Positions 1 through 9,516 of a stretch of DNA of 44,711 nt are shown piece by piece; the first letter of the stretch is position 1, and each line of letters begins with the position of its first letter. Source of the stretch: Chlamydiota bacterium (lineage in GTDB: Bacteria > Auribacterota > JACPWU01); assembly GCA_016178055.1 (NCBI GenBank), contig JACOUC010000078.1, forward strand, positions 1 to 44,711. The letters are read 5' to 3'. The notes under the pieces were generated by a model. The model was not told the origin of the DNA. It ran no database searches and saw only the letters and a list, made by a program, of their open reading frames with translations. A program made the translations under genes and the position numbers.

Positions 1-123
1 CCTTCCCTCTGGCTTCACTCGGTTCGTTGCCTCTCCAAGTGCAGAGTTCAGTTCTGAGTCGGTGGTTAGCCTTTACTCAGGCTCCTTATTTCGGCTTGCT
101 TTTGTTGGCTTGCTTGGCGCACT

Positions 124-151
124 GAACCTTAAACTTTGAACCTTAGACTGT
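124..151. repeat. short heptamer-like repeat (GAACCTT/AAACTTT type)
   Basis: Four successive 7-base units can be read here (gaacctt, aaacttt, gaacctt, agactgt). They resemble the longer AACTTTA-type array at 20121-20155. The rest of 1-370 has no gene that I can support apart from the tRNA-like fragment at 158-178 and the hairpin at 242-266. Confidence 0.4.
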
Positions 152-157
152 ATTAAA

Positions 158-178
158 TGGAGCGGCGGATGGGATTTG
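158..178 (-). pseudogene. truncated tRNA-Gly 3' end
   Basis: These 21 bases are identical to 371-391, the CCA end, acceptor strand and start of the T arm of the intact tRNA-Gly downstream. The identity then stops abruptly. The copy lies in the same orientation 213 bp away. It could be a recombination remnant of a duplicated tRNA, or an attachment-site-like duplication of a tRNA 3' end. Confidence 0.6.
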
Positions 179-241
179 GCGCCTACGGTTTCGGCCTTGA
201 GGCCTCAACCTCCGGTCGTCCAGCCGACGCTCATAGTTGTC

Positions 242-266
242 GCAAACCTGCCACCGGCAGGTTTGC
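242..266. repeat. perfect 11-bp hairpin
   Basis: The arms gcaaacctgcc and ggcaggtttgc flank a 3-base loop. There is no T tract, so it does not look like a simple intrinsic terminator. It lies between the truncated and intact tRNA-Gly copies. Confidence 0.5.
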
Positions 267-370
267 AATATGCGCCTGCTACGCATCGGCGCTTTCGCGT
301 CTCCCCTCAAATCCTCACTTGTTCCAGTCAAAACCCCTCAAGCTTCCTTCGCTACTGTTCAATACAAAGT

Positions 371-445
371 TGGAGCGGCGGATGGGATTTGAACCCACGA
401 CATCCTGCTTGGCAAGCAGGCATTCTACCCCTGAATTACCGCCGC
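371..445 (-). tRNA. tRNA-Gly (anticodon GCC)
   Basis: On the minus strand the acceptor GCGGCGG (445-439) pairs with CCGCCGC (381-375). The discriminator base is at 374 and CCA is encoded at 373-371. The T loop carries GGTTCAAATCC, and the anticodon stem/loop reads CTGCTTGCCAAGCAG with GCC in the anticodon position. CCA is encoded here but not in the Lys and Leu genes nearby. Glycine identity follows from the anticodon. Confidence 0.95.
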
Positions 446-452
446 AAATCAA

Positions 453-593
453 TTTCGGATTTCGGATTTCGGATTGCGAAATTTTAGATTGATTTATTTA
501 AAATCTGAATTTCGCATATCCAAAATATCCAAATTTTAGATTTAAAAATAAACGATTCCAAAACTCCGCAATCCGCAATCTAAAATCCGAAAT
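453..593. repeat. palindromic heptamer repeat, TTTCGGA family
   Basis: The left arm consists of 7-base units TTTCGGA three times, then TTGCGAA and ATTTTAG. The right arm, read on the minus strand, has TTTCGGA, TTTTAGA, TTGCGGA, TTGCGGA. The two arms are inverted around an AT-rich centre. The element exactly fills the space between tRNA-Gly and tRNA-Lys. Confidence 0.75.
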
Positions 594-598
594 AATGT

Positions 599-671
599 TG
601 CGCCATGTAGGGATCGAACCTACGACCCACTGATTAAGAGTCAGTTGCTCTACCAACTGAGCTAATGGCGC
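599..671 (-). tRNA. tRNA-Lys (anticodon CUU)
   Basis: On the minus strand the acceptor GCGCCAT (671-665) pairs with ATGGCGC (606-600), with A as discriminator. The D arm reads TAGCTCAGTTGGTAGAGC and the anticodon arm ACTGA-CTCTTAA-TCAGT gives anticodon CUU. The T arm carries GTTCGATCC. CCA is not encoded. Confidence 0.95.
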
Positions 672-787
672 ATATCAATAAAATCAAAATCATGTTCGAA
701 CAAGGTGAAAATAATATCAAGCCCAAATCGAAAAGGGTAGTTGAATTTTGAAAAAATGTCTTCTATGATGAATGTCTGTTTTATTAG

Positions 788-810
788 CCGCGGTGGCGGA
801 ACTGGCAGAC
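788..810 (+). pseudogene. truncated tRNA-Leu 5' end
   Basis: Bases 793-810 (gtggcggaactggcagac) are identical to the 5' part of the intact tRNA-Leu that starts at 849, and the preceding bases are similar. The copy breaks off in the D arm and runs into a C-rich tract. It is a partial tandem duplicate about 60 bp upstream of the real gene. Confidence 0.65.
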
Positions 811-815
811 TTGTC

Positions 816-943
816 CCCCCACCCATTTTATGACCCTATTTTCACCATGCCCGCGTGGCGGAACTGGCAGACGCGCACGGCTTAGGACCGTGTGGGGAAA
901 CCCATAGAGGTTCAAGTCCTCTCGTGGGCAAAATGGGTGGGGG
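816..943. repeat. 14-bp inverted repeat enclosing tRNA-Leu
   Basis: The sequence cccccacccatttt at 816-829 is the exact reverse complement of aaaatgggtggggg at 930-943. The arms enclose the intact tRNA-Leu: the left one starts after the tRNA-Leu fragment and the right one begins at the discriminator base. Transcription through both arms would give a long stem presenting the tRNA in its loop. Confidence 0.7.
849..930 (+). tRNA. tRNA-Leu (anticodon UAG)
   Basis: The acceptor GCCCGCG (849-855) pairs with CGTGGGC (923-929) with one G-T pair, and A930 is the discriminator. The anticodon arm CACGG-CTTAGGA-CCGTG gives UAG. A long variable arm (TGGGGAAACCCA) is typical of class II leucine tRNAs, and GGTTCAAGTCC forms the T loop. 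CCA is not encoded. Confidence 0.95.
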
Positions 944-968
944 ATACCGCAAGGTGTGTGGGGTGTAA

Positions 969-1055
969 GGCAAGTTGATCTCTCTCCCTTCTCATCTCCT
1001 TCCTAAAATTCGAGAATGCTTCAAAATTATTTCTTTTAATCTGAATGTTAAATAA
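969..1055 (+). pseudogene. C-terminal remnant of a DUF4143-type ATPase gene
   Basis: Read on the plus strand, this piece encodes GKLISLPSHLLPKIRECF followed by a short tail and TAA. The intact ATPase at 2513-3859 ends in FKLISLPFYLLPRIREC, and the DNA is clearly similar too (gatctctctccctt and gagaatgct are shared). A stop lies directly upstream, so only the C terminus survives. It overlaps the last codons of the oppositely oriented ATPase at 992-2371. This is best read as a decayed third paralogue. Confidence 0.6.
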
Positions 1056-2371
1056 ATGGGGATAGAGATAAGCTGATAATCCAATTTGCCACTATTCGGT
1101 AGGAGAACCGAATGCTCCTCAACCTTGAGGGGGCCATTGTAAAGACGAATTCCAACGTGATGAGAACTTCTCAATAAAAATTGGTGAAGTGACTTGAGAG
1201 AACCCTGGCTCCCTGATTTAACCTCCAATGGGATGAGTGTATTCTCAACCGGCAGTACAAAATCCAACTCTGAGGAAGCCCCTTTCTCCTCACGGATCCA
1301 GAAAAAAAGCGCATTCCTTTGGTAACAATCGAGCGCCATGAGCTCCTGACCTACAAATGCCTCCGAGAGCCCCCCTCGATAGGAGGGATCAACGAACTGT
1401 TCATGAATCTGGTCCTTTGTAAGATGGAGTGCCGCAATACAAAGCCCAATATCAAGAAAGAGCGCCTTTGGAGCAGCTTTTGTTTTTTTAACAAGAGGCG
1501 GGGCAACTTGAGTGGTTGGAAAAATCCTCTCAATCAGCATGGCCTCATGTAAAATATCAAAAGCCCTTGAGATCTCCTTCGAGTGGGCATTGGCACCTGC
1601 CAACTTGGAATATGTGATACGGCTCCCAACCTCAAACGGAATACGATCCCAAACCAACTTCAAGTGTGTCGCCTCTGCCCCTTTAGAATATTTTGAAAAA
1701 TCCTCCTTAAATGAGGAAACAAGGGTTTCATGATATTGTCTAACAGCAACGAAACTGCGCTCTTTTATATACTCATTCACAGCCTCAGGCATCCCGCCCA
1801 CAACCATATAATCCGATAGAAGGTTAATGAACCTATCATGCAAAGGAGGTGGCAAAGACTTTTCAATGCCATATTCCCATAACGACTTGAGGAGAACCTC
1901 TTCGCCTGTCACAGACAAGAATTCATCAAAGGTGACCGGATATAAGTAAAGGAATTCAACTCTTCCAACGGGAAAGGACCAACCCTCAGTCTTCATTCGT
2001 ACTTCCAGGAGAGAACCTGCACTGATGACATGAAGGTTGGGCATTTCTTCATAGAAATAGCGGAGGAGCTTTATTGCAGAGACAGAATTTTGAACCTCAT
2101 CCAAAAAAAGGAGCGTCTCATGAGGGATCACCCTTTGATTTGAAATCCCTTCAATGCTCTGGACTACATCCTTTATATCTTTCACCTCAGAAAAAATTTT
2201 TTGGTTGACCTCTTTTTCCAAATTCAACTCGATGAAGTTTTTAAAACTTCTGGCAAATTTTCTCACAAGAGTGGTCTTGCCTGTTTGTCGAGCGCCACGA
2301 AATATCAGAGGTTTACGCCCTGATTTCGATTTCCATTTCAATAATTCCCGTTCAATTTTTCTCTCAAACAT
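992..2371 (-). CDS. AAA ATPase with C-terminal DUF4143 domain (paralogue 1)
   Basis: A 459-residue protein. The N-terminal AAA_14-type ATPase shows Walker A GARQTGKTT (about residue 26), Walker B LLFLDEVQ (about 90) and a sensor-like ISAGSLLE. The C-terminal half has the DUF4143 nuclease-like signature ELDFV...IPLEVKSG, with the D and ExK residues of a PD-(D/E)XK fold. Such proteins are common, multicopy and of unclear role; defence, toxin-antitoxin or DNA-mobility links have been suggested for relatives. It is divergent from and homologous to the gene at 2513. The last codons overlap a decayed paralogue fragment on the other strand. The start is ATG at 2371, with no Shine-Dalgarno sequence but a promoter box six bases upstream. 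Confidence 0.85.
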   Translation of the reverse strand: MFERKIERELLKWKSKSGRKPLIFRGARQTGKTTLVRKFARSFKNFIELNLEKEVNQKIFSEVKDIKDVVQSIEGISNQRVIPHETLLFLDEVQNSVSAIKLLRYFYEEMPNLHVISAGSLLEVRMKTEGWSFPVGRVEFLYLYPVTFDEFLSVTGEEVLLKSLWEYGIEKSLPPPLHDRFINLLSDYMVVGGMPEAVNEYIKERSFVAVRQYHETLVSSFKEDFSKYSKGAEATHLKLVWDRIPFEVGSRITYSKLAGANAHSKEISRAFDILHEAMLIERIFPTTQVAPPLVKKTKAAPKALFLDIGLCIAALHLTKDQIHEQFVDPSYRGGLSEAFVGQELMALDCYQRNALFFWIREEKGASSELDFVLPVENTLIPLEVKSGSQGSLKSLHQFLLRSSHHVGIRLYNGPLKVEEHSVLLPNSGKLDYQLISIPIYLTFRLKEIILKHSRILGRR

Positions 2372-2377
2372 AGCATG

Positions 2378-2406
2378 ATTATTCCTAAAGAATAGGTTCT
2401 TCGCAA
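2378..2406 (-). promoter_or_regulatory. predicted promoter of ATPase paralogue 1, leaderless layout
   Basis: On the minus strand, TTGCGA (2406-2401), a 17-base spacer and AATAAT (2383-2378) precede ATG at 2371 by six bases. Transcription should then start at or very near the ATG. No ribosome binding site is visible. Confidence 0.45.
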
Positions 2407-2431
2407 GATAAAAATTACTAAAGAATAGGTT
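2385..2431. promoter_or_regulatory. direct repeat, possible operator
   Basis: The 14-base sequence ctaaagaataggtt occurs at 2385-2398 and again at 2418-2431, 33 bp apart, about three helical turns. The first copy lies in the spacer of the predicted promoter of paralogue 1, so a bound protein could block it. The repressor is unknown. Confidence 0.45.
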
Positions 2432-2477
2432 GTTTTAGATTATGTTTCTAATTTGAAACAATAGAAGCAAAAGACCC

Positions 2478-2506
2478 TTTACATATTACTCCTAATGTAA
2501 TAACTT
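2478..2506 (+). promoter_or_regulatory. predicted promoter of ATPase paralogue 2, leaderless layout
   Basis: TTTACA (2478-2483), 17 bases and a weak TAACTT (2501-2506) lie six bases before ATG 2513, the same distance as for the other two ATPase genes. An inverted repeat TATTAC...GTAATA (2484-2502) overlaps the spacer and could be an operator. Confidence 0.35.
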
Positions 2507-2512
2507 ATAGGC

Positions 2513-3859
2513 ATGTTTGAACGAGCAATTATAAAATACCTCGAAAAATGGAAAGACAGACCAGATCGAAAGCCTTTGATTTTGCGAGGTGCAAGGCAAG
2601 TTGGGAAAACGGTTAGCGTAAAGCTCTTTGCAGAGAAGCGCTTTAAGGATTTGATCTACCTTAATTTAGAAGACCCTGATCACGAACGACTTTTTCGCTC
2701 CCCTCTATCCTTGGAAGAGTTTGATAAAATCATCCAAATTAAATTTGGTAAAATTTTAAGAGAGGGAGAAACTTTACTTTTCATTGATGAGATTCAGAAT
2801 GCTCCTTTTTTAGCGAAGTTATTGAGATTTTTCTATGAAAAACGTCCCCTCCTTCATGTGATCGCCGCGGGGTCTCTTTTAGAAGTCAAACTTCACAAAG
2901 AAGAAATCTCTTTTCCCGTAGGGCGAGTGGAATATGCTTATCTTTATCCCCTTAATTTTTTTGAATATTTAGAAGCTAAAAAAGAGGACCGTCTCCTTCA
3001 TTTCTTAAATCATTTTTCGTTCAAGGAAAATATACCTGAAGCCATTTCCCAGATGGCTGAAAAATTTTTTGAGGAATATCTCTTCGTGGGAGGAATGCCC
3101 GAGGTTGTACAGCACTTTGTAGAACATCAAAATTTTTCTGACCTCGACCGTCTCTATCACGCCCTTCTAACATCCTATGCCGAGGATACTCACAAATACG
3201 CATCCCTTGCCAAAGTCAAATACTTGGTTCACTGTCTTGAAACGGCACCCCTCTTTGCAGGGCAATGCATCACCTATGAAAATTTTGGAGGTTCCCATTT
3301 TAGAAGCCGTGAAATGGGAGAGGCATTAGAAACCTTAGAACAGGCCATGCTCCTCCATCGAGCGATGGCAACCCATCAATCCTCTCTTCCGCTAACTGTA
3401 AAAAATAAAAAACCACCCAAACTTCTCTTTCTTGACGTTGGACTAGTCAACTACCGACTTGGACTCAGGGAAAAATTAATTCCTTTTGAAACCATGAACG
3501 ATTTCTACCGTGGAAAAATTTCTGAACAAGTTGTGGGACAACATCTCTTAAGTTTGGACGAAAGAGCACAAAACCGTATGCTCTATTGGTATCGCGAACA
3601 TCCTGGCAGCTCAGCTGAAGTAGATTTTGTAATTGTGGCTCAAGGGAAAATCATTCCCATTGAAGTAAAATCAGGTAAAACGGGTCGATTGCGTTCTCTC
3701 AAAGAATTTGTTAAACAATCAGGAATAAAAAAAACGGTCAGAGTCTATCGAGGACCTTTCCGAATTGAGGAAGTGAGTATAGAAGGGGTAAATTTTAAAC
3801 TGATCTCTCTCCCTTTTTATCTTCTACCCAGAATCCGAGAATGCTGCGAGAACGTTTAA
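2513..3859 (+). CDS. AAA ATPase with C-terminal DUF4143 domain (paralogue 2)
   Basis: A 448-residue paralogue of the divergent gene at 992-2371. Both start MFER and share Walker A (here GARQVGKT), Walker B (LLFIDEIQNA), the sensor AAGSLLEV, the FPVGRVEY segment and the C-terminal nuclease-like signature EVDFV...IPIEVKSG. It ends LISLPFYLLPRIREC, the piece also found as a remnant at 969-1055. The family function is not settled: ATP binding and a nuclease-like fold are seen, the biological role is not. The stop overlaps by four bases the stop of the convergent pseudopilin gene. No Shine-Dalgarno sequence precedes the ATG. Confidence 0.85.
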   Translation: MFERAIIKYLEKWKDRPDRKPLILRGARQVGKTVSVKLFAEKRFKDLIYLNLEDPDHERLFRSPLSLEEFDKIIQIKFGKILREGETLLFIDEIQNAPFLAKLLRFFYEKRPLLHVIAAGSLLEVKLHKEEISFPVGRVEYAYLYPLNFFEYLEAKKEDRLLHFLNHFSFKENIPEAISQMAEKFFEEYLFVGGMPEVVQHFVEHQNFSDLDRLYHALLTSYAEDTHKYASLAKVKYLVHCLETAPLFAGQCITYENFGGSHFRSREMGEALETLEQAMLLHRAMATHQSSLPLTVKNKKPPKLLFLDVGLVNYRLGLREKLIPFETMNDFYRGKISEQVVGQHLLSLDERAQNRMLYWYREHPGSSAEVDFVIVAQGKIIPIEVKSGKTGRLRSLKEFVKQSGIKKTVRVYRGPFRIEEVSIEGVNFKLISLPFYLLPRIRECCENV

Positions 3860-4431
3860 CTCCAATTCGTTACATCATCCCCACTTCCATTGTCATTGAC
3901 CCCATTGGGACCTATAGAATAGAGCTCAAATTTATTCAAAGAAGGATTATGGGTTGGAATTTTATGATAAATCAAAATCTGCTTCCCATCAGGGTTTTGA
4001 CTTGTTTTATTTTCCCAGGGATCAATGATTTCTTTCGTTGGATCATCCCCAAACCCATCCCCGTCAAAATCACAAGAAGACTTATCTGCAACCGCTCTTA
4101 GTTCCTCTCCTTTAAATCTCATATAAGGGCCAGCGTTGACCGAACTATTTCTCCCTCTGATAAAGGTCGCTCCCAAATAGTAATAGAGACATTCGGCTGA
4201 GCTTGGATTTGAAAGATTGAGAAGAGAATTATCGGGAGGATAGTCTCCGAAATCATCGGCATACATTCTGAGGGCTGCACTGATGGAATCCATGAGAACA
4301 TGAACTTTAGACAATTTCACCTTGCCACGAGCCTTGAGCACCGCCCCCAAAAGGAGGCTCATGATAACCCCCATAATGGATAAAACAATCAAAACTTCGA
4401 CGAGGGTAAAGGCTTTTTTTCTTTTCACAAT
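3856..4431 (-). CDS. type II secretion/type IV pilus-like pseudopilin
   Basis: The N terminus MKRKKA/FTLVEVLIVLSIMGV is a prepilin peptidase signal with Phe+1 and Glu+5, followed by a hydrophobic helix. Position -1 is Ala instead of the usual Gly. The C-terminal domain is GspG-like, with ALRMYADDFGDYPPDN near the start and a Ca-binding-like DFDGDGFGDDP stretch, then a WEN and a YSIGPNG segment. I chose GTG at 4431 because it gives a six-residue leader and has GGGGGTGG eight bases upstream; ATG at 4446 is also possible. It is not part of the gsp cluster at 21290-25423. It could be an extra major pseudopilin of an unknown system. Confidence 0.8.
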   Translation of the reverse strand: MVKRKKAFTLVEVLIVLSIMGVIMSLLLGAVLKARGKVKLSKVHVLMDSISAALRMYADDFGDYPPDNSLLNLSNPSSAECLYYYLGATFIRGRNSSVNAGPYMRFKGEELRAVADKSSCDFDGDGFGDDPTKEIIDPWENKTSQNPDGKQILIYHKIPTHNPSLNKFELYSIGPNGVNDNGSGDDVTNWS

Positions 4432-4483
4432 TGTCACCACCCCCATGTTACATCGAAACCCTATAATAACGAAAACCAAAATT

Positions 4484-4600
4484 CAAAAATCAAAATGACA
4501 ATCCAAAATTCAAAATTTTTCCATCCAATGGCATTGGGAACATTTTGGATTTTGGTCTGTCATTTTGGATTTTGATATTTGATTTTTGGATTCTCACAAT
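4484..4600. repeat. palindromic heptamer repeat, WATCAAA family (copy A)
   Basis: The arms are made of CAAAAAT/TCAAAAT-type 7-base units and GACAATC, in inverted orientation. The non-palindromic centre ccatccaatggcattgggaac is close to copies B and D. It lies between the pseudopilin gene and ligA. Confidence 0.8.
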
Positions 4601-4618
4601 TGCTCTTTCGCCATTTCT

Positions 4619-4646
4619 AGCGTACAGCGTTTAGCGTAGAGCGTAT
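4619..4646. repeat. tandem heptamer repeat, AGCGTAN family
   Basis: Four adjacent 7-base units: agcgtac, agcgttt, agcgtag, agcgtat. It lies just downstream of ligA and next to copy A of the AT-rich family. Confidence 0.75.
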
Positions 4647-4679
4647 AGAAAAAAGTGGGCGACCTAGATTCGATTGGTC

Positions 4680-7750
<3,071 letters not shown>

Positions 7751-7752
7751 AT

Positions 7753-8244
7753 TTAAACAATATACTTAAAGAGAATTTTTTTAGAGAGAAATTTGTCCAA
7801 ACCAAATACCCGACCTGCTCCTGTTACCACGATAACGAAAAGGTTAACAAGAATCATCCCAAATCTCCACACCTCTTCTGGACTTCCTTCCCCTAGATAA
7901 TAGTTAATATAAAGAAGTATTCCAAAAATAGCTGCAAGCCCTGAAAGAAATCCTAAAATTAAACTCAAGCCCACGTAAAACTCACCAATCGCCGTAAGAT
8001 AAGCAAAAAATTTGGCATGAGGAAGAACATAGTTATTTAAAAAGCCTTCATACCATGCAAAATTCGTATGATGAGCCCAACGGGAAACCAGCCTCGAAAA
8101 TTCGCCTAGATAAGAAGCCGTAAATTTATCAATACTCGTATGAATAAAATAGGCACCCATATAAATTCTTAAGAGGGCTAGCCAAGTTGTTTTGCCCGAC
8201 CCAGATTTTGTATTGGAAGCACCTTCTGCTACACTCTTCGCCAT
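7753..8244 (-). CDS. DoxX-family membrane protein
   Basis: A 163-residue protein with four predicted membrane helices. It has the family features LRIYMGAYFIHTSIDKF at the first helix and GAGRVFGLDKFL near the end. DoxX proteins include the small subunit of thiosulfate:quinone oxidoreductase and redox-stress proteins; which role applies here is unknown. Being directly upstream of a quinone-tail synthase is consistent with a quinone-linked role, but that is inference. The start is supported by AAGGTGA four bases before ATG. Confidence 0.8.
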   Translation of the reverse strand: MAKSVAEGASNTKSGSGKTTWLALLRIYMGAYFIHTSIDKFTASYLGEFSRLVSRWAHHTNFAWYEGFLNNYVLPHAKFFAYLTAIGEFYVGLSLILGFLSGLAAIFGILLYINYYLGEGSPEEVWRFGMILVNLFVIVVTGAGRVFGLDKFLSKKILFKYIV

Positions 8245-8261
8245 GTCTCACCTTTTTTTTA

Positions 8262-8289
8262 GTTACCCGTAACGGGTTACCGGTTACCC
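8262..8289. repeat. tandem heptamer repeat, GTTACCN family
   Basis: Four 7-base units: gttaccc, gtaacgg, gttaccg, gttaccc. The first two also form a short inverted pair (acccgt a acgggt). It sits in the divergent promoter region between the doxX-like gene and the secreted protein gene. Confidence 0.7.
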
Positions 8290-8375
8290 ATTATCAGTGG
8301 AATGAAGACATCTATAGAACCACAGGGACTAGGGGTTGTCAATTTGTTTTGACCTTGTTTCAACTTGGTTTAGCC

Positions 8376-8404
8376 TTGCGTTTAGAAAGCTAGACGATTA
8401 GAAT
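8376..8404 (+). promoter_or_regulatory. predicted sigma-70-type promoter
   Basis: TTGCGT (8376-8381), a 17-base spacer and TAGAAT (8399-8404) lie about 50 bases upstream of ATG 8456. A strong aaaggagg ribosome site stands before that start codon. Confidence 0.45.
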
Positions 8405-8455
8405 GCACATTGCGCTTACAACTCATAAGTTCTATGTAAAGGAGGACGGGATTCG

Positions 8456-9499
8456 ATGAAAAAATTTTGGCTAGGACTTATTCTATTTTCTTTTTTATTA
8501 CCCATTGCTATTGCTGAGGATCGAGCTCAATCAATGCAAGATGCCTTGGGTCGAGCTTTTCAAGCCGTCAAAGCAAAAAATCATGAGGAAGCCGTTCAAT
8601 TATTTGAAAAAGCAGGGCAGTTGGCCATCCAAATCAGTGAATGGAAAGGGTGTTTAGATGCAGGGAATGCCCTTCTTAAATTGGGCGAAGCCAATCAATC
8701 TCTTTCCCTTTTTGAGTCAGCCCTTCCAATCGCTCAAAAACAAGGAGATTGGAGAATTTTTGTCGCATCGGGATATGCCCTGGCTAGCCTTCCCCAAAAT
8801 CTTAACGCAAAAGATAAAGCGATCCATTCATTTATATTGGCCGCTCAAGCAGCCAAGCAAAAAAAAGATTGGATGGGCTTAACAGAAGCTGCCAATGGGC
8901 TTAATCATTTAGAAAATCAACCTGCGGCTGTTCAAGCCCTGAATGACGCACGAGAAATTGTTCAAGAAACAAAAAGTTTGAGGGGGGCTCAAGTGCTTGC
9001 CGAGCTTTATCAAAAGAGCGGGCTCCCCAATGAATCTCAACAGATGAAAATAGCGAAAGAGGAATTTGCCCGAATTCAAGGCCATGCTGAACAAAGTCAA
9101 ATAGAGCCTCCCCCTGGTTGGAATCCAGTCGGTGAAAGTGTTTCAAGACCTCCAGTACCCAATATCGAACAGCAAAGAATGGCCAGACAATCTGCTGACA
9201 AAGATATTGAGGAAAAGAATCAATGGATTGTCCAACAAAAGCAGCTTGAGCTCGAAAAAGAAAAAATGGCCAGTCAATACAGCGGCTATTATTACTATCC
9301 TTACGGTTACGACTCTTACACCTCTTATGAGCCTTGGGGCTGGGACCTCTTAATCCCGTGGGCTGATTATTATGGCAGTTCCTACGTCTATACGGATGGG
9401 TACTACCACTACTCTGGGGATTATGTGGGTTTTGGCTTTGCCTATGGCTATTCAGATGGTAACAGCTTTTTTGGTGTCAGCCTTCAGGTGTATGATTAA
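8456..9499 (+). CDS. secreted TPR-like protein with Tyr/Gly-rich C terminus
   Basis: A clear signal peptide (MKKFWLGLILFSFLLPIAIAED) is followed by about 170 residues of helical repeats with TPR-like units (AFQAVKAKNHEEAVQLFEKA and relatives). Then come a Pro-rich linker and a charged coiled-coil-like stretch (EEKNQWIVQQKQLELEKEK). The last 75 residues are extremely rich in Tyr, Gly, Ser and Trp (GYYYYPYGYDSYTSYEPWG). Such aromatic tails are typical of sticky surface or envelope proteins. The function is unknown. The gene stands alone on the plus strand, convergent with bioA. Confidence 0.8.
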   Translation: MKKFWLGLILFSFLLPIAIAEDRAQSMQDALGRAFQAVKAKNHEEAVQLFEKAGQLAIQISEWKGCLDAGNALLKLGEANQSLSLFESALPIAQKQGDWRIFVASGYALASLPQNLNAKDKAIHSFILAAQAAKQKKDWMGLTEAANGLNHLENQPAAVQALNDAREIVQETKSLRGAQVLAELYQKSGLPNESQQMKIAKEEFARIQGHAEQSQIEPPPGWNPVGESVSRPPVPNIEQQRMARQSADKDIEEKNQWIVQQKQLELEKEKMASQYSGYYYYPYGYDSYTSYEPWGWDLLIPWADYYGSSYVYTDGYYHYSGDYVGFGFAYGYSDGNSFFGVSLQVYD

Positions 9500-9516
9500 A
9501 ATATGATTAAAAATTT

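Noticed and set aside
143-492. Overlapping small reading frames on both strands around tRNA-Gly
   Set aside because: They read through the tRNA and its truncated copy (for example GGWDLNPRHPAWQAG is translated tRNA); no ribosome site or protein-like pattern.
4484-4600. CRISPR array
   Set aside because: Short degenerate units with inverted symmetry and no constant-length unique spacers; no cas genes in the window.
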